NCBI RefSeq assembly: GCF_003584165.1
Contig: NZ_QXFJ01000009.1
Location: 186,001 to 250,000 of the forward strand
Direction: 5' to 3'
DNA length: 64,000 nt
DNA from: Flagellimonas aequoris
GTDB taxonomy: Bacteria; Bacteroidota; Bacteroidia; Flavobacteriales; Flavobacteriaceae
Both the position numbers and the translations under genes were made by a program. Under the pieces are notes generated by a model that was not told the DNA's origin, ran no database searches, and was given only the letters and a program-made list of their open reading frames with translations. Below, piece by piece: positions 26,143 to 36,100 of this stretch; position 1 is the stretch's first letter; every line of letters begins with the position of its first letter.

Positions 26143-29100
26143 TAGTTACCTGTAGCTTGTATAGTTCCTCCCCCATGCTTTGTTACCCTAGGTCTAGTAG
26201 AAACCTTTACTGGTTTAATTGAAATGCTTTTTTCCGTTGCTTTGGTCGCCCATAAAAATCCTTCTCCCGGAGTCAGAGCGCTCATATCCGCCGGTGTTAG
26301 AGTAGAAAGTTGAGTTATTGATTTTTGAATATGTTTAAGCCACTGAGGGCTATTAAACTTGTGTAATAGTACAACAGAACTCAATTCAATAATTTCATTT
26401 GGAAGACTAGGCGGGTCTTGACTTGCAATCATTATACTCACTCCTTTATGTCTCATTTCTCTTATTGCTGTAACAATATTTCCAGTTAAATCTTTATTGT
26501 CCATATACTTATGAGCCTCATCGAATACGATGAATTTGTTAAAATGCAATCCGTTAATATTCTTTACCGCAGAGAAAATATTCAACATTATGACAAAAAG
26601 ACCCAAGGCTTCATCTTTTACAATAAATTCATCCCTTAAATCAACAACCACCAATCTTCCTGGCATTAACACATCTCTCATCATAAAGCTGTCATCAATA
26701 TATTCACGAGCAAAACTTAGTTTCTGCCTTGCTAATGCTTTTTGAGAATTACTCAATAGTTCTGAATCCTCCACACTCTCGGAAAGGGCGTTTATTGTAA
26801 TGTTAGATCGATGCTGCTTCATAATTGCTTTTAGCTGTCTTATGTAGGTGGAATCATTACCTATTGCTCCTAAAATAAACAGCCAATCTTGTACATTAAG
26901 TTCCTTGGAATTAAAAGCTATTGGCAATACTTTAATAGATGGATATTCGGCTTGCCTTTCTTCAATTTTGTCTTTTGGCGTGAGAATAATAACATCCTCA
27001 ATGTTATTTGGCTCAGCCCCATAGCGCAACTTTAATTTTTCTAATTCCTTATTTTGGTCATTAGAGTATATCATTGAGGTAAACTCAGGTGCATAGTCCA
27101 TACTTTCACTATAGTGAAAAATAACCCCTGCTAGCGGTGCTGGAAGAAGATTAATATTGCTAAATTGTTTAAGAACCATTTCGGAAATGGTGCCAATAGT
27201 ATAACTTTTACCACCGCCTTGAACTCCAAATAGACTAATAGTGTTTGTCTCGCTAAGGTCAATAGCGATTTTTTTCTGTAAAATACTTTCCCCAAGAATT
27301 CCAAATTGATTGCTTGGTGATGTTTTACCAATAAGTATATCAAATTCAGGACAGATATGTTCATTATGATTTGACATGAATTCTACAGAATCAATATCTG
27401 TGTTTAATTCTATTTCCGTTTCGGCTGCCCTAAGTGTACCTTCTTGATCTTTCGGATATTCCTTTTGCTCGGTCGGCGGACGTACTGTAGGGTTATCGGG
27501 TTGGGAATCTGCCTCGGTTGAATTTTCAACCTTATCATCTCCACTAGAATCGGATGTGTTCTCGTTAGACTCCAAATTCGATTTAAATCTTTGAATAAAA
27601 GGTTTAAGCTCACTGATATTTCCAAAGGCTTTCGTAAGGTCTTTGTCAAAATCACTTTCTTCAAGCCTTTTAGTATTTAAATCTGAATTAGGATCAAGAA
27701 TATCATCGATCAATTTCCCGCCGAAAGTAAAAAAGGTGGACTCATTATCTACGACTACCTTTTTATGTCTTTCTGATGCCGCAAAATCAAAAATTAAACC
27801 TAGTTTTCTAAAGTGAAGACTAAACCCCGAATCAAGTTTTTGTAAAAAAGCTAAATACTGATTGTATGCTTTATTGGATAAATACTCATATCTATGTGCT
27901 CTTTCTAAATAAAAAGTCAATAGTGATTTTAATTCCTTGTTTTTAATTTCTCTATCTAACCTGTCAAAAGAATTATTGTAGGAAGGATCAAAATGATTCC
28001 TCAAGGCTTCTATTGTATTTTCTATCTGATCAAGCATTTTTAATCTAAGAGCATCTTTTTCATTTTGCCCTAGGGCCTTACGGCATTTTATTTCTATTAC
28101 CGAGATTAATATTTCTTTTTTATCAGGATTGATGGAAACAAGCAAGTTATCTGCTCTTGATTTACTTCCAGAAGGTAAATTCTCGAACAGGTTTTGATGC
28201 AAATCAATAGGAATGAGAAAAGCATCTTCCAACATTTCCTTTTTTTCCAAAACACGTTTGGTAAACGCAGAGCCAATTACTTCAAATGCCTTGTTTTTAG
28301 AAGAATTCAATTGAAGCACCAATGAACTACTTACTGCCCTTAAATCTTCAAGAAGTATTTTTATTTTATGCTCGTCCTCTTCATTATGAATATCAAGGTT
28401 GAATTCTTCAAAGTGAGGCCCTAGCAGTCCTAAGACTTCAGAGGTAGGCCTTGTTGTAAGATATGATGAAATTCCCAAAGCCTCTTCGCCAGGAACATAG
28501 TCTAGTAAAAATGGGATTTTACCATCCTTAGATGGTTGATCAAATATTTGTGGCCCTAAATTTTTATCAAACGTTATCACCCAATCAGAATAATCGTGTA
28601 GATGGGTAAGTAACACCTTGTCCTTATCATTTAGCCTAAGTTGGGTAGAAGGTATGGATAAAGTGTGTTTTGACACTAAAGCCCCGCTTACAAAACTTTG
28701 AAGGTTTTCAAAAAGCTTAATGCCGTTTGCACCTGCCGTATCATACTTTACTGGTAGTTTATTGCTTTCAATGAAACGATTCCACTTAATTTGGGATCCA
28801 TTTTCATCTACCTTTACCGTAGACTCTGTAATTAAGCCATTTAAATAAAAATTGCGATCTTCTATAGTTGGTTTTATAAGTTCTATAGTTATGGGAAATG
28901 GACTTACTAAAAAGCTCAAATGAGAGGTATAAGATGAGGGGTCTTTTAAAAAGTCTGAAATATCGTTGATTGAAAAACGTAATTTTGGAAACAATCTATT
29001 CTTAGAAGGTTGAGAAAATGCTTCTGCTTCTTCGGAGATATTTGATTCTGGGTTAATTAACGTCTTTAAAGCTTCTCCATGCTCAATTATTTTGTCATCA

Positions 29101-31583
29101 CCCTTAAAAATTCGGACTTCATAATTGATACTCTCAAATGCTTTTTCCTTTTCTAACTCGACAAATGCATTAGCAAAAACCTCTGCGTCACCCGCATTGA
29201 ATAAATTAACTACTAATTTATCTATATATGGATGTTGCGCTAGGTAATTCTTAATATGTCGAATTACCAATTTGATACTTAAATCAGTCTCTACATAGTT
29301 GTCCTTAGTGATATTAAATAGCAACCTTAAATAATGTTGGAGCTGTCTAGAAATAGAAGTCATTCCGTTTTTAGATTCTTGAGATACTGTACTGAGGTAA
29401 AGCCCCCAGCCAAATGATAGCTCGCCACTATAATTAAATTGTTTTTGAGATGTTGTCTCAATTAGAACCTGTTGGTTATTTTCAGGAGAGAGCTGACCAA
29501 TAAACAATTCTTCCAAATGTTGTGACCAAGATTCTTTGTGTCCTGAAAACTCTTTTGTTCTTTGTTCCCAATTTTCAAAAACTTCTAAAAGTTGTAAAGT
29601 CCAACACAAACGTAATGGATGCAAAGGTGAAAGGAGTATTGCTTCGACCTTACTCCCGTCAGGTAATTTACTTTTGACCTTAACAAGGTCAATCATTTGC
29701 AATTCGATTAGAAACTCTCTAAGTTTTGTTTTCTCGTCTAACGCTATCTCGTCAGTCGCTAACTGGTTATTTAGTTTTGTTGTCCATTTAGTATATGTAT
29801 CGACATATTTTCTGATGCTCTCTTTAAGATTAAATATGTCTGCTGTTTCAAAAATTCCATTAGCCGTTGTATTTGAATTAGTAATAGCTTCAAAAAGTTG
29901 TAATCTTGACTTTAGTAATGATTTTGGTACGATTTCATTTAGTTCGCTTTTTACAAACTGTAATTGTTCAAATCCTACTGCCAACTTATTACCTTTTAGT
30001 TGACATCTCACATAGCCTAAGCTATCGGCATTTGCAAGCAACTTATTTTCTATTTGACGCAGTTTAGTCGAAATATTGATCTGATAATTATGTTGGTCGG
30101 AATAATTGATGTGAAACGTAGAGTTATGTTTTTCCTTTCCGTCATTAATCCAAATATTCGATGTCTCTGAAGGTTTTGGTAATTCAATCTCGATATCATT
30201 CTTTAACGCTTCAATGCGATATTTGAAATAGGCTTGTAAAACATTATTAAGTTTATCCTTGCGCTGATCTTCATCGCGTTCTAAAGATTCCTCAATTACA
30301 TAGTCAAAATCAATCGAATCACAGCTGAGTTTATAAGGAAAAGCACTTTTTGATATACTTTCATCTTCTTTTTTAGCTTCTTCCCACGCTTTTTGAATTT
30401 TAGACTCACGAAACTCATCATTAGTATTTAACATATTACCGTGTTCGTCCTCCGCTAAAACCTTTATAAAATAAGAGCCTTCCTCAATGATATTAGGGTT
30501 CAACTCAAGAGTGGCATCCCTGTAGGGCCTATTAGAATTTGAGTTTTTGATTTTTCTTAGTACCGTAATTTCTTCTCCGTTACTTCCATTAACGGCCATC
30601 AGTATAATCCTAAAGAATCGTAAATCTTTTATATCCTTTGGATTTGGATTAGTGTGAAAACGAACCTTCAACTTTGCTACATTACCTTCTTGTGCGTAAA
30701 GCACATTGGTCCCATCTTCTACTTTTAAATCTTTAGACTTTATTTCTTCAGTTATCAATTTAATATGTGTAAAGTCTAAATCTGGAATAGGCCAGTAACT
30801 GAAATTTAATTCGTCATAGCCATTTTTAATAGCATTACAAATCTCTTGGGCATTTCTTGCTCCCTTTTCAGTTTTGAGAAAATTGACAATATCCTTTTGT
30901 ATAGAATCATTTTCTAACCTTAGTTCAGCTATTCTATCATATAGTGGTTTATTGAAAGCTGATAATAACTCAACACTTTCTCTATTGAAATTTAATCTTG
31001 ACCTAATTTTTTCGACATGTTTTGTAAGAACCTCATCAGGTATCAAACAAAGGTTACATATACAATTTCCAATTGCCGAAGCCTCATACCCCTCTTGATC
31101 AATAGCTATTAAGTAGTCTATTACTTCAGTATTTGAAGGGTTCAAATAGTTTATTATATCATTGACAACCATATCATAAACATCATCGGGAACCTGTTCT
31201 ATAAGAGTATTGACCAATTCTTCTTCCATACCTTCTAGAGATATCTCTTTAAAGGTTGCGTTACCATACGAATCTTCTGCAGCTGTACGGCTGTTCGACG
31301 GGATTAAAATGAGTAGTGGTTTGTCCTGCTTATTGCGAAGCTCGATAAGTTTTGTTGCAGAAATAAATTTGCGACTTGTGTTTTCCGCTTCGGAAACAAT
31401 ATACATGTCGAGATGTGAATGTTTCTCAAATAGCAAATCCCATAAATATTCCAATTCTAGAACACCTAGCCCCGTAATTTTCATACAATGACCGGGGCCT
31501 GCCGTTTCAAAGTCAGTATCGTATAGCTCAAGGATAAGACCTATTATCTTTTGATAGTATACATTAATCGTAATTGTTTCCAT
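26142..31583 (-). CDS. HerA/FtsK-like ATPase with internal PD-(D/E)xK nuclease motif (MAD8-like)
   Basis: A 1,813-aa protein. The C-terminal ATPase (about residues 1390-1800) has Walker A GVQGGGKS (1453-1460), Walker B FIVFDEAH (Asp1688, Glu1689) and sensor ASQDP, the pattern of HerA/DUF87-type DNA-translocating ATPases. Before it comes a PD-(D/E)xK-like signature: RADNLLVSI (Asp1145) and VIEIKC (Glu1164, Lys1166). An acidic Ser/Asn/Glu linker (about 1336-1382) separates the two. The first 1,140 residues are unrecognised and may be a sensing or scaffold region. Position and type match the ATP-binding component at the end of MADS loci as I remember them. It would translocate on and cut foreign DNA; this is inference. 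Confidence 0.85.
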   Translation of the reverse strand: METITINVYYQKIIGLILELYDTDFETAGPGHCMKITGLGVLELEYLWDLLFEKHSHLDMYIVSEAENTSRKFISATKLIELRNKQDKPLLILIPSNSRTAAEDSYGNATFKEISLEGMEEELVNTLIEQVPDDVYDMVVNDIINYLNPSNTEVIDYLIAIDQEGYEASAIGNCICNLCLIPDEVLTKHVEKIRSRLNFNRESVELLSAFNKPLYDRIAELRLENDSIQKDIVNFLKTEKGARNAQEICNAIKNGYDELNFSYWPIPDLDFTHIKLITEEIKSKDLKVEDGTNVLYAQEGNVAKLKVRFHTNPNPKDIKDLRFFRIILMAVNGSNGEEITVLRKIKNSNSNRPYRDATLELNPNIIEEGSYFIKVLAEDEHGNMLNTNDEFRESKIQKAWEEAKKEDESISKSAFPYKLSCDSIDFDYVIEESLERDEDQRKDKLNNVLQAYFKYRIEALKNDIEIELPKPSETSNIWINDGKEKHNSTFHINYSDQHNYQINISTKLRQIENKLLANADSLGYVRCQLKGNKLAVGFEQLQFVKSELNEIVPKSLLKSRLQLFEAITNSNTTANGIFETADIFNLKESIRKYVDTYTKWTTKLNNQLATDEIALDEKTKLREFLIELQMIDLVKVKSKLPDGSKVEAILLSPLHPLRLCWTLQLLEVFENWEQRTKEFSGHKESWSQHLEELFIGQLSPENNQQVLIETTSQKQFNYSGELSFGWGLYLSTVSQESKNGMTSISRQLQHYLRLLFNITKDNYVETDLSIKLVIRHIKNYLAQHPYIDKLVVNLFNAGDAEVFANAFVELEKEKAFESINYEVRIFKGDDKIIEHGEALKTLINPESNISEEAEAFSQPSKNRLFPKLRFSINDISDFLKDPSSYTSHLSFLVSPFPITIELIKPTIEDRNFYLNGLITESTVKVDENGSQIKWNRFIESNKLPVKYDTAGANGIKLFENLQSFVSGALVSKHTLSIPSTQLRLNDKDKVLLTHLHDYSDWVITFDKNLGPQIFDQPSKDGKIPFLLDYVPGEEALGISSYLTTRPTSEVLGLLGPHFEEFNLDIHNEEDEHKIKILLEDLRAVSSSLVLQLNSSKNKAFEVIGSAFTKRVLEKKEMLEDAFLIPIDLHQNLFENLPSGSKSRADNLLVSINPDKKEILISVIEIKCRKALGQNEKDALRLKMLDQIENTIEALRNHFDPSYNNSFDRLDREIKNKELKSLLTFYLERAHRYEYLSNKAYNQYLAFLQKLDSGFSLHFRKLGLIFDFAASERHKKVVVDNESTFFTFGGKLIDDILDPNSDLNTKRLEESDFDKDLTKAFGNISELKPFIQRFKSNLESNENTSDSSGDDKVENSTEADSQPDNPTVRPPTEQKEYPKDQEGTLRAAETEIELNTDIDSVEFMSNHNEHICPEFDILIGKTSPSNQFGILGESILQKKIAIDLSETNTISLFGVQGGGKSYTIGTISEMVLKQFSNINLLPAPLAGVIFHYSESMDYAPEFTSMIYSNDQNKELEKLKLRYGAEPNNIEDVIILTPKDKIEERQAEYPSIKVLPIAFNSKELNVQDWLFILGAIGNDSTYIRQLKAIMKQHRSNITINALSESVEDSELLSNSQKALARQKLSFAREYIDDSFMMRDVLMPGRLVVVDLRDEFIVKDEALGLFVIMLNIFSAVKNINGLHFNKFIVFDEAHKYMDNKDLTGNIVTAIREMRHKGVSIMIASQDPPSLPNEIIELSSVVLLHKFNSPQWLKHIQKSITQLSTLTPADMSALTPGEGFLWATKATEKSISIKPVKVSTRPRVTKHGGGTIQATGN

Positions 31584-31590
31584 TCTTTTC

Positions 31591-33144
31591 TTAATCGTTT
31601 AATTCGTATCGAGGACGTATTCTTTGCAAAATATAGGCATCACTTAAATCATTGTAAAAGCCTATTTGGCGTAGTTTCATTTTAAACGATTCTACATTTT
31701 CTTTAAAAGCTAAATGGGTATTCAAATCTGCATCCGCAAATCTTTCCTCAGACAAGCCATTAATAATTAATCCATAGCGTGTTCTTATATTATCCATCAA
31801 TTCCTCTATGGAAAGGGTTTTTGTAGTAAAATGACCATCTTCTACATTTAGCACTAATATTTGAACTAGTGTCTCTAATAATCGAGTACCTAAGACAAAA
31901 CGTCGCGGATGCTTTTTACTTCGTCCTTGAGCCATAAAGCCTCTTTCCGAATTCTTTTGTGAGAGATTATCAATCAGTTGTATATGATACCTAAATTGAT
32001 ACGCACCACGCGCTTTCACTATTAATTCAATGTATTTGTCGAAGTAAGAATCTTCGTACTTTACCATATCTTTTATCAGTTCCCGATCATCCTCTTCAAG
32101 TGAATTGTAGAGATTATCCCATTGGGTCTCAAAATATATTTCAAAACCCACAGGTTTTTCTGCTAAAATCTTAAGTGCTTTTTCTAGGTTTATTGAATTT
32201 GTCTTCTCCAACTTTAATCTTCTCAAAGCTGCGTTTATTTGAAAAGTAGCCTTGATGTAATCATAAATGCTGTTAGTTAAGCTTTCAGCGTCATAGCTCG
32301 CGAGTTTTGCGATTTTGCTTTCAAAATCATCCGTCGCGTCTACTACAATACTCCAATTATCACTATGGCGAATAGAACCTCTTTCTACCATTTCAGGCAA
32401 AAGAAAAACTAGCTTTTGTATATAAATTGATAAATGAAATGATGTTATGGTTTTCAAATAGTCTACCACAACGTTTCTTGGAATTTTTCTTTTATAAACC
32501 AGCAAACGTCTTACATCGTCACAGTAGAGTCTGGCTTGTTCTTCTAGTATTGGCTTGATTTGATTTAAAGAACTATTCGTATCTAAAAAACCTGGTTTAA
32601 TATTTTTAATAATATGAAGTAGTCCCAGACTGTCTACATCTAAACCAGTTCTGATATTAATTTTATTAGTGGTGTTATCCCAACCTTCCATTAGAAAACT
32701 TTTGAGTTCTTCTTTTACCTTGGGATTTGCGCCAAGCATTAAATACACTTGATCTGCAGTATTATAATCTCTTGTATGGGCTGCATTTCTTACCCTATAA
32801 CTTTCAAGGTGGATTGGTCTGAGAGAAGATATTTTCTCCTTATCCAAATTGCCTCTATAGACCATGTTTACCAGATTACTCCGCATCCAAAGCTCTGAGG
32901 CTTCCTTGTTCTCATTGAAGCCTTTTACAGATCCATCTTCTTCTAGTTTTCCAAAAACTCTTTGTAGCGTATCCAAGTCGATAAAAGAATTGCTTCTAGC
33001 TCGTTGTCTAGGCCTTATTCCATTATGCTTTAAGAGCATAAACAAATTCACAAATACATTATCTATGTTTACTGCTTTTGCATCCCCTGCATAAATAAGT
33101 TCATTTCTTAAGACGCTTTCTTCTTTATTTAGTTTTATCGCCAT
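31591..33144 (-). CDS. Unrecognised 517-aa defence protein (MAD7-like by position)
   Basis: A 517-aa soluble, helix-rich protein with no membrane segment and no motif I recognise. The N-terminus has a possible winged-helix segment (VFVNLFMLLKHNGIRPRQRARSNSFIDLDTLQRVFGKLEEDGSV), and the C-terminal part includes a basic stretch (GRSKKHPRRFVLGTRLLETLVQILVL). It lies 2 bp after the kinase gene and 7 bp before the ATPase gene, so it must be made in step with them. In MADS loci a protein of unknown fold sits at this place between kinase and ATPase. Its role, perhaps as an adaptor, is unknown. Confidence 0.7.
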   Translation of the reverse strand: MAIKLNKEESVLRNELIYAGDAKAVNIDNVFVNLFMLLKHNGIRPRQRARSNSFIDLDTLQRVFGKLEEDGSVKGFNENKEASELWMRSNLVNMVYRGNLDKEKISSLRPIHLESYRVRNAAHTRDYNTADQVYLMLGANPKVKEELKSFLMEGWDNTTNKINIRTGLDVDSLGLLHIIKNIKPGFLDTNSSLNQIKPILEEQARLYCDDVRRLLVYKRKIPRNVVVDYLKTITSFHLSIYIQKLVFLLPEMVERGSIRHSDNWSIVVDATDDFESKIAKLASYDAESLTNSIYDYIKATFQINAALRRLKLEKTNSINLEKALKILAEKPVGFEIYFETQWDNLYNSLEEDDRELIKDMVKYEDSYFDKYIELIVKARGAYQFRYHIQLIDNLSQKNSERGFMAQGRSKKHPRRFVLGTRLLETLVQILVLNVEDGHFTTKTLSIEELMDNIRTRYGLIINGLSEERFADADLNTHLAFKENVESFKMKLRQIGFYNDLSDAYILQRIRPRYELND

Positions 33145-33146
33145 AA

Positions 33147-36100
33147 TTATAATTGCATTGCTTTTATGCTAAGATGATTTTTAACATCCTTGCTTATTTC
33201 ATAAAACTCAAGATTATCCCTTGTCACTATCACCTTATTATAAGTAAGGTTCTCAAGTAGATTTTTAAAGATGGTTAGCTCCACAAACTTTCCTCGTATA
33301 TCATTAAGGGAGGGACTGTACCCTTGCTGAATAAAATAAAGCATTTCAAAAAGGTCAAGTGAAATAACTAATTCAATATGGGTTTCCTGCTTATGTCTAA
33401 ATATCAAACTATCCGGTTCGTATTCTAGATATTTAACTAGATGATCTGTACGACTTACAAATAGCTCAAAATCATTTAAATCGAACAATCTGAATGATTT
33501 ACTAAACGGATCGTTGATTTCCGAGGAACTTAACACCAGATTTTTTTGCCAAATTGCCTCATTTTCACATCCCTCATTCATTGATATAGCTCTTGAAATA
33601 GACATTTTGAGACGTAATAGCGAGTCTTCTGTTAGCTGCTCATATAAGCTGGGTAAAGCTTTTTTTATAGCGAGTGTATTTGTAGCTCTTTTGAAGTCTG
33701 TCCAGCTACAGCCTTTATAGGACTCTAAAGAAATCACTTCAATAAATTCAGTAGCCTGATTAATTATCGTCAATTGCTTTATTCCTTTTCCTTCCTCTTG
33801 CACCAGAGGTTTAATTTGTTTCAGGCATGCCTTTGTGAAAGAAGAATTATCAGCAAAATCTGCTTCATCAAACTTGAACTGTTTGTTTTTTGACTGTTCA
33901 TCATTTGTGAGGTAACGTAGTTTTACGTCTGAAACACTATTCTCCTTTTCTACATTAAGTGCTTTATAAAAATTCTGTAAGGATTGATATGGAAGCCGCT
34001 TTTTATAATTACCTACACGTCCTTCGTAATATTGATGACGCACAAAGGACTTCTGAATTGACTTTATCTTATCCAATATTTCATTATCCTGTTCGTGAGC
34101 AGGCACCCAGATCTTGTTTGCATTGAAATCATCTAGCAAATGGAATTCACGATCAACAAATTCTAAATAATGTCTTTTAAGGTGCTGACCAAAAAACAAA
34201 TCTCTATCTAGATTCGGTATGGCAACACTACCTATGTCCGTTTCTCTCAGTAATTTTACCAAACGATCGTTATCCCCAGAATCCTCATAATTTGGATTTG
34301 TAATGTTGAAATAATATAACTGCCAATATTCTTCTGGCTTATTGAATAGGCGGTTGTATACATCATCTACTTCTTCACAACTATGGTCGCGTGCAATCAT
34401 AAACGCTATGAAAGATCTTAAGTCACGCATTGTAATGTGCAACTCGCGTTTTAAACCAACTGTACGAAGTAACCATTCCAATCTTGTGATAACCTCGTTA
34501 CCAGAAGCAGGATCATTCAAAGAATCAACATTATATTTAATGAAACACTTGTTTGCTAGCGAGCAACCTTCGCACTTAGTCCAAAGACTTTTCTTAGTCA
34601 AAGCTTTGATTTGCTGCCTAAAGAGACTGGGTTCCTCACCGTCTATAGCAGTAATTGACCTCAAGTTAAGGTTGATAATCATTAATCCTGGAGGTAAATC
34701 AAAATGACCTTCTTTATAGAAATATTGGTCAATAGTGTCGTGTAGCGACTTGTATTTTTTAGAAGTTTTTAGAAATTCTACCAATCGTCCTTCATTTATT
34801 GCAATGATTCTTCCTTCGTTGGCTTTATTAAAATTTTTGAGCCCTTCAAAAGGATGAAAGAACGATTCTAGAACTTCATTATTTACTTTCCCGTCTTCAT
34901 CCTGTGACCCGTCATAATTGCTTTCAAACGGAATACCGTTAACTTCAAATTCAGCACCATTTTTATGATCAAATCGATTTAGTTTTTTAACGCTAGCTGC
35001 GTCTTCAATCTTTCTGATGAAAGCCGTCTTACCGTCTCCCGCATTTCCGGTAATTATTATTAATTTAAAGCGTGCATCTAATATATCTGGAATTAATTTT
35101 CTATCCAGTTTAGATGGTGAATATGTGGCCTCGTCATATTGTGATCCCCGATTATTAACACGTGTTCCCCAATTACCAGACTTTGATTGACTATAAAGCG
35201 AATTAATATAATCAACCATATCAATTCCTTCAACATCTATCTTGTGTTCTTTTAAACGGTTGGTGTTTTCTTTAAAAGAGCTTTTTAAGGCATCGTACAC
35301 TTTAAGGATGTTTCCATCATTAAAATTACGTGCACCACCTTTCCAAAAAACCTCATTTATCAAGACTTCATTATCAACTTTAATTACCACTTTCAATTTC
35401 TCTTTTAAAGAAATAGAGGTTTTGTAGCCGTCGATTTTTTCTTTGAATTTGTTTAAAGAAGAATATATTGTTTTCCGCAATTGACCATAATTTGACATTT
35501 CATTTAATAGAACAATAACTGTACTGCCTTGTCTAATTGAAACTTCTGTATGATATTCTTTCTGATCAAGTACTACAGAACCTGCTTTTTCTTTGTTCTC
35601 TGAGAGGAGATTTTCAACTCCGATTTCGCGTAAGCGGTCTAACATGTCTTGAGCAGAAGAAAAGCGCTTATCACCATTTGTTGCAATTGCTTTCAGAAGA
35701 AACTCAGAAAACTTTTCCGAAATTCTTTGATTAATCGTCTTAGGGTTTTCAGGCTCAATACTTATTTTAGGAATTCGACCTTGAGGCCAAGGGTATTTTT
35801 TAGTAACTAGTTCATATAAAGTAATTCCTAATGCAAATGTATCCGCGGAAAGATCCCAATTGATATTATGCCCATCCACTAAATCTGGCGCCAAATACGG
35901 GTTGGTTCCAACATATGCCTTATCATCTTCCTTAATCGAAGCCACGTTAAAATCAATCAGCACGAAACGTCCTTCATTATCCCATATAATGTTTTGCGGT
36001 TTTACATCACGGTGTAGAATGGGTTTTTCTCTATTTTGTAAATAGCTTAACGCGGAGAGCATATCCTCTGCTAGTTTATAGACGGTTCCTATAGGTAAGT

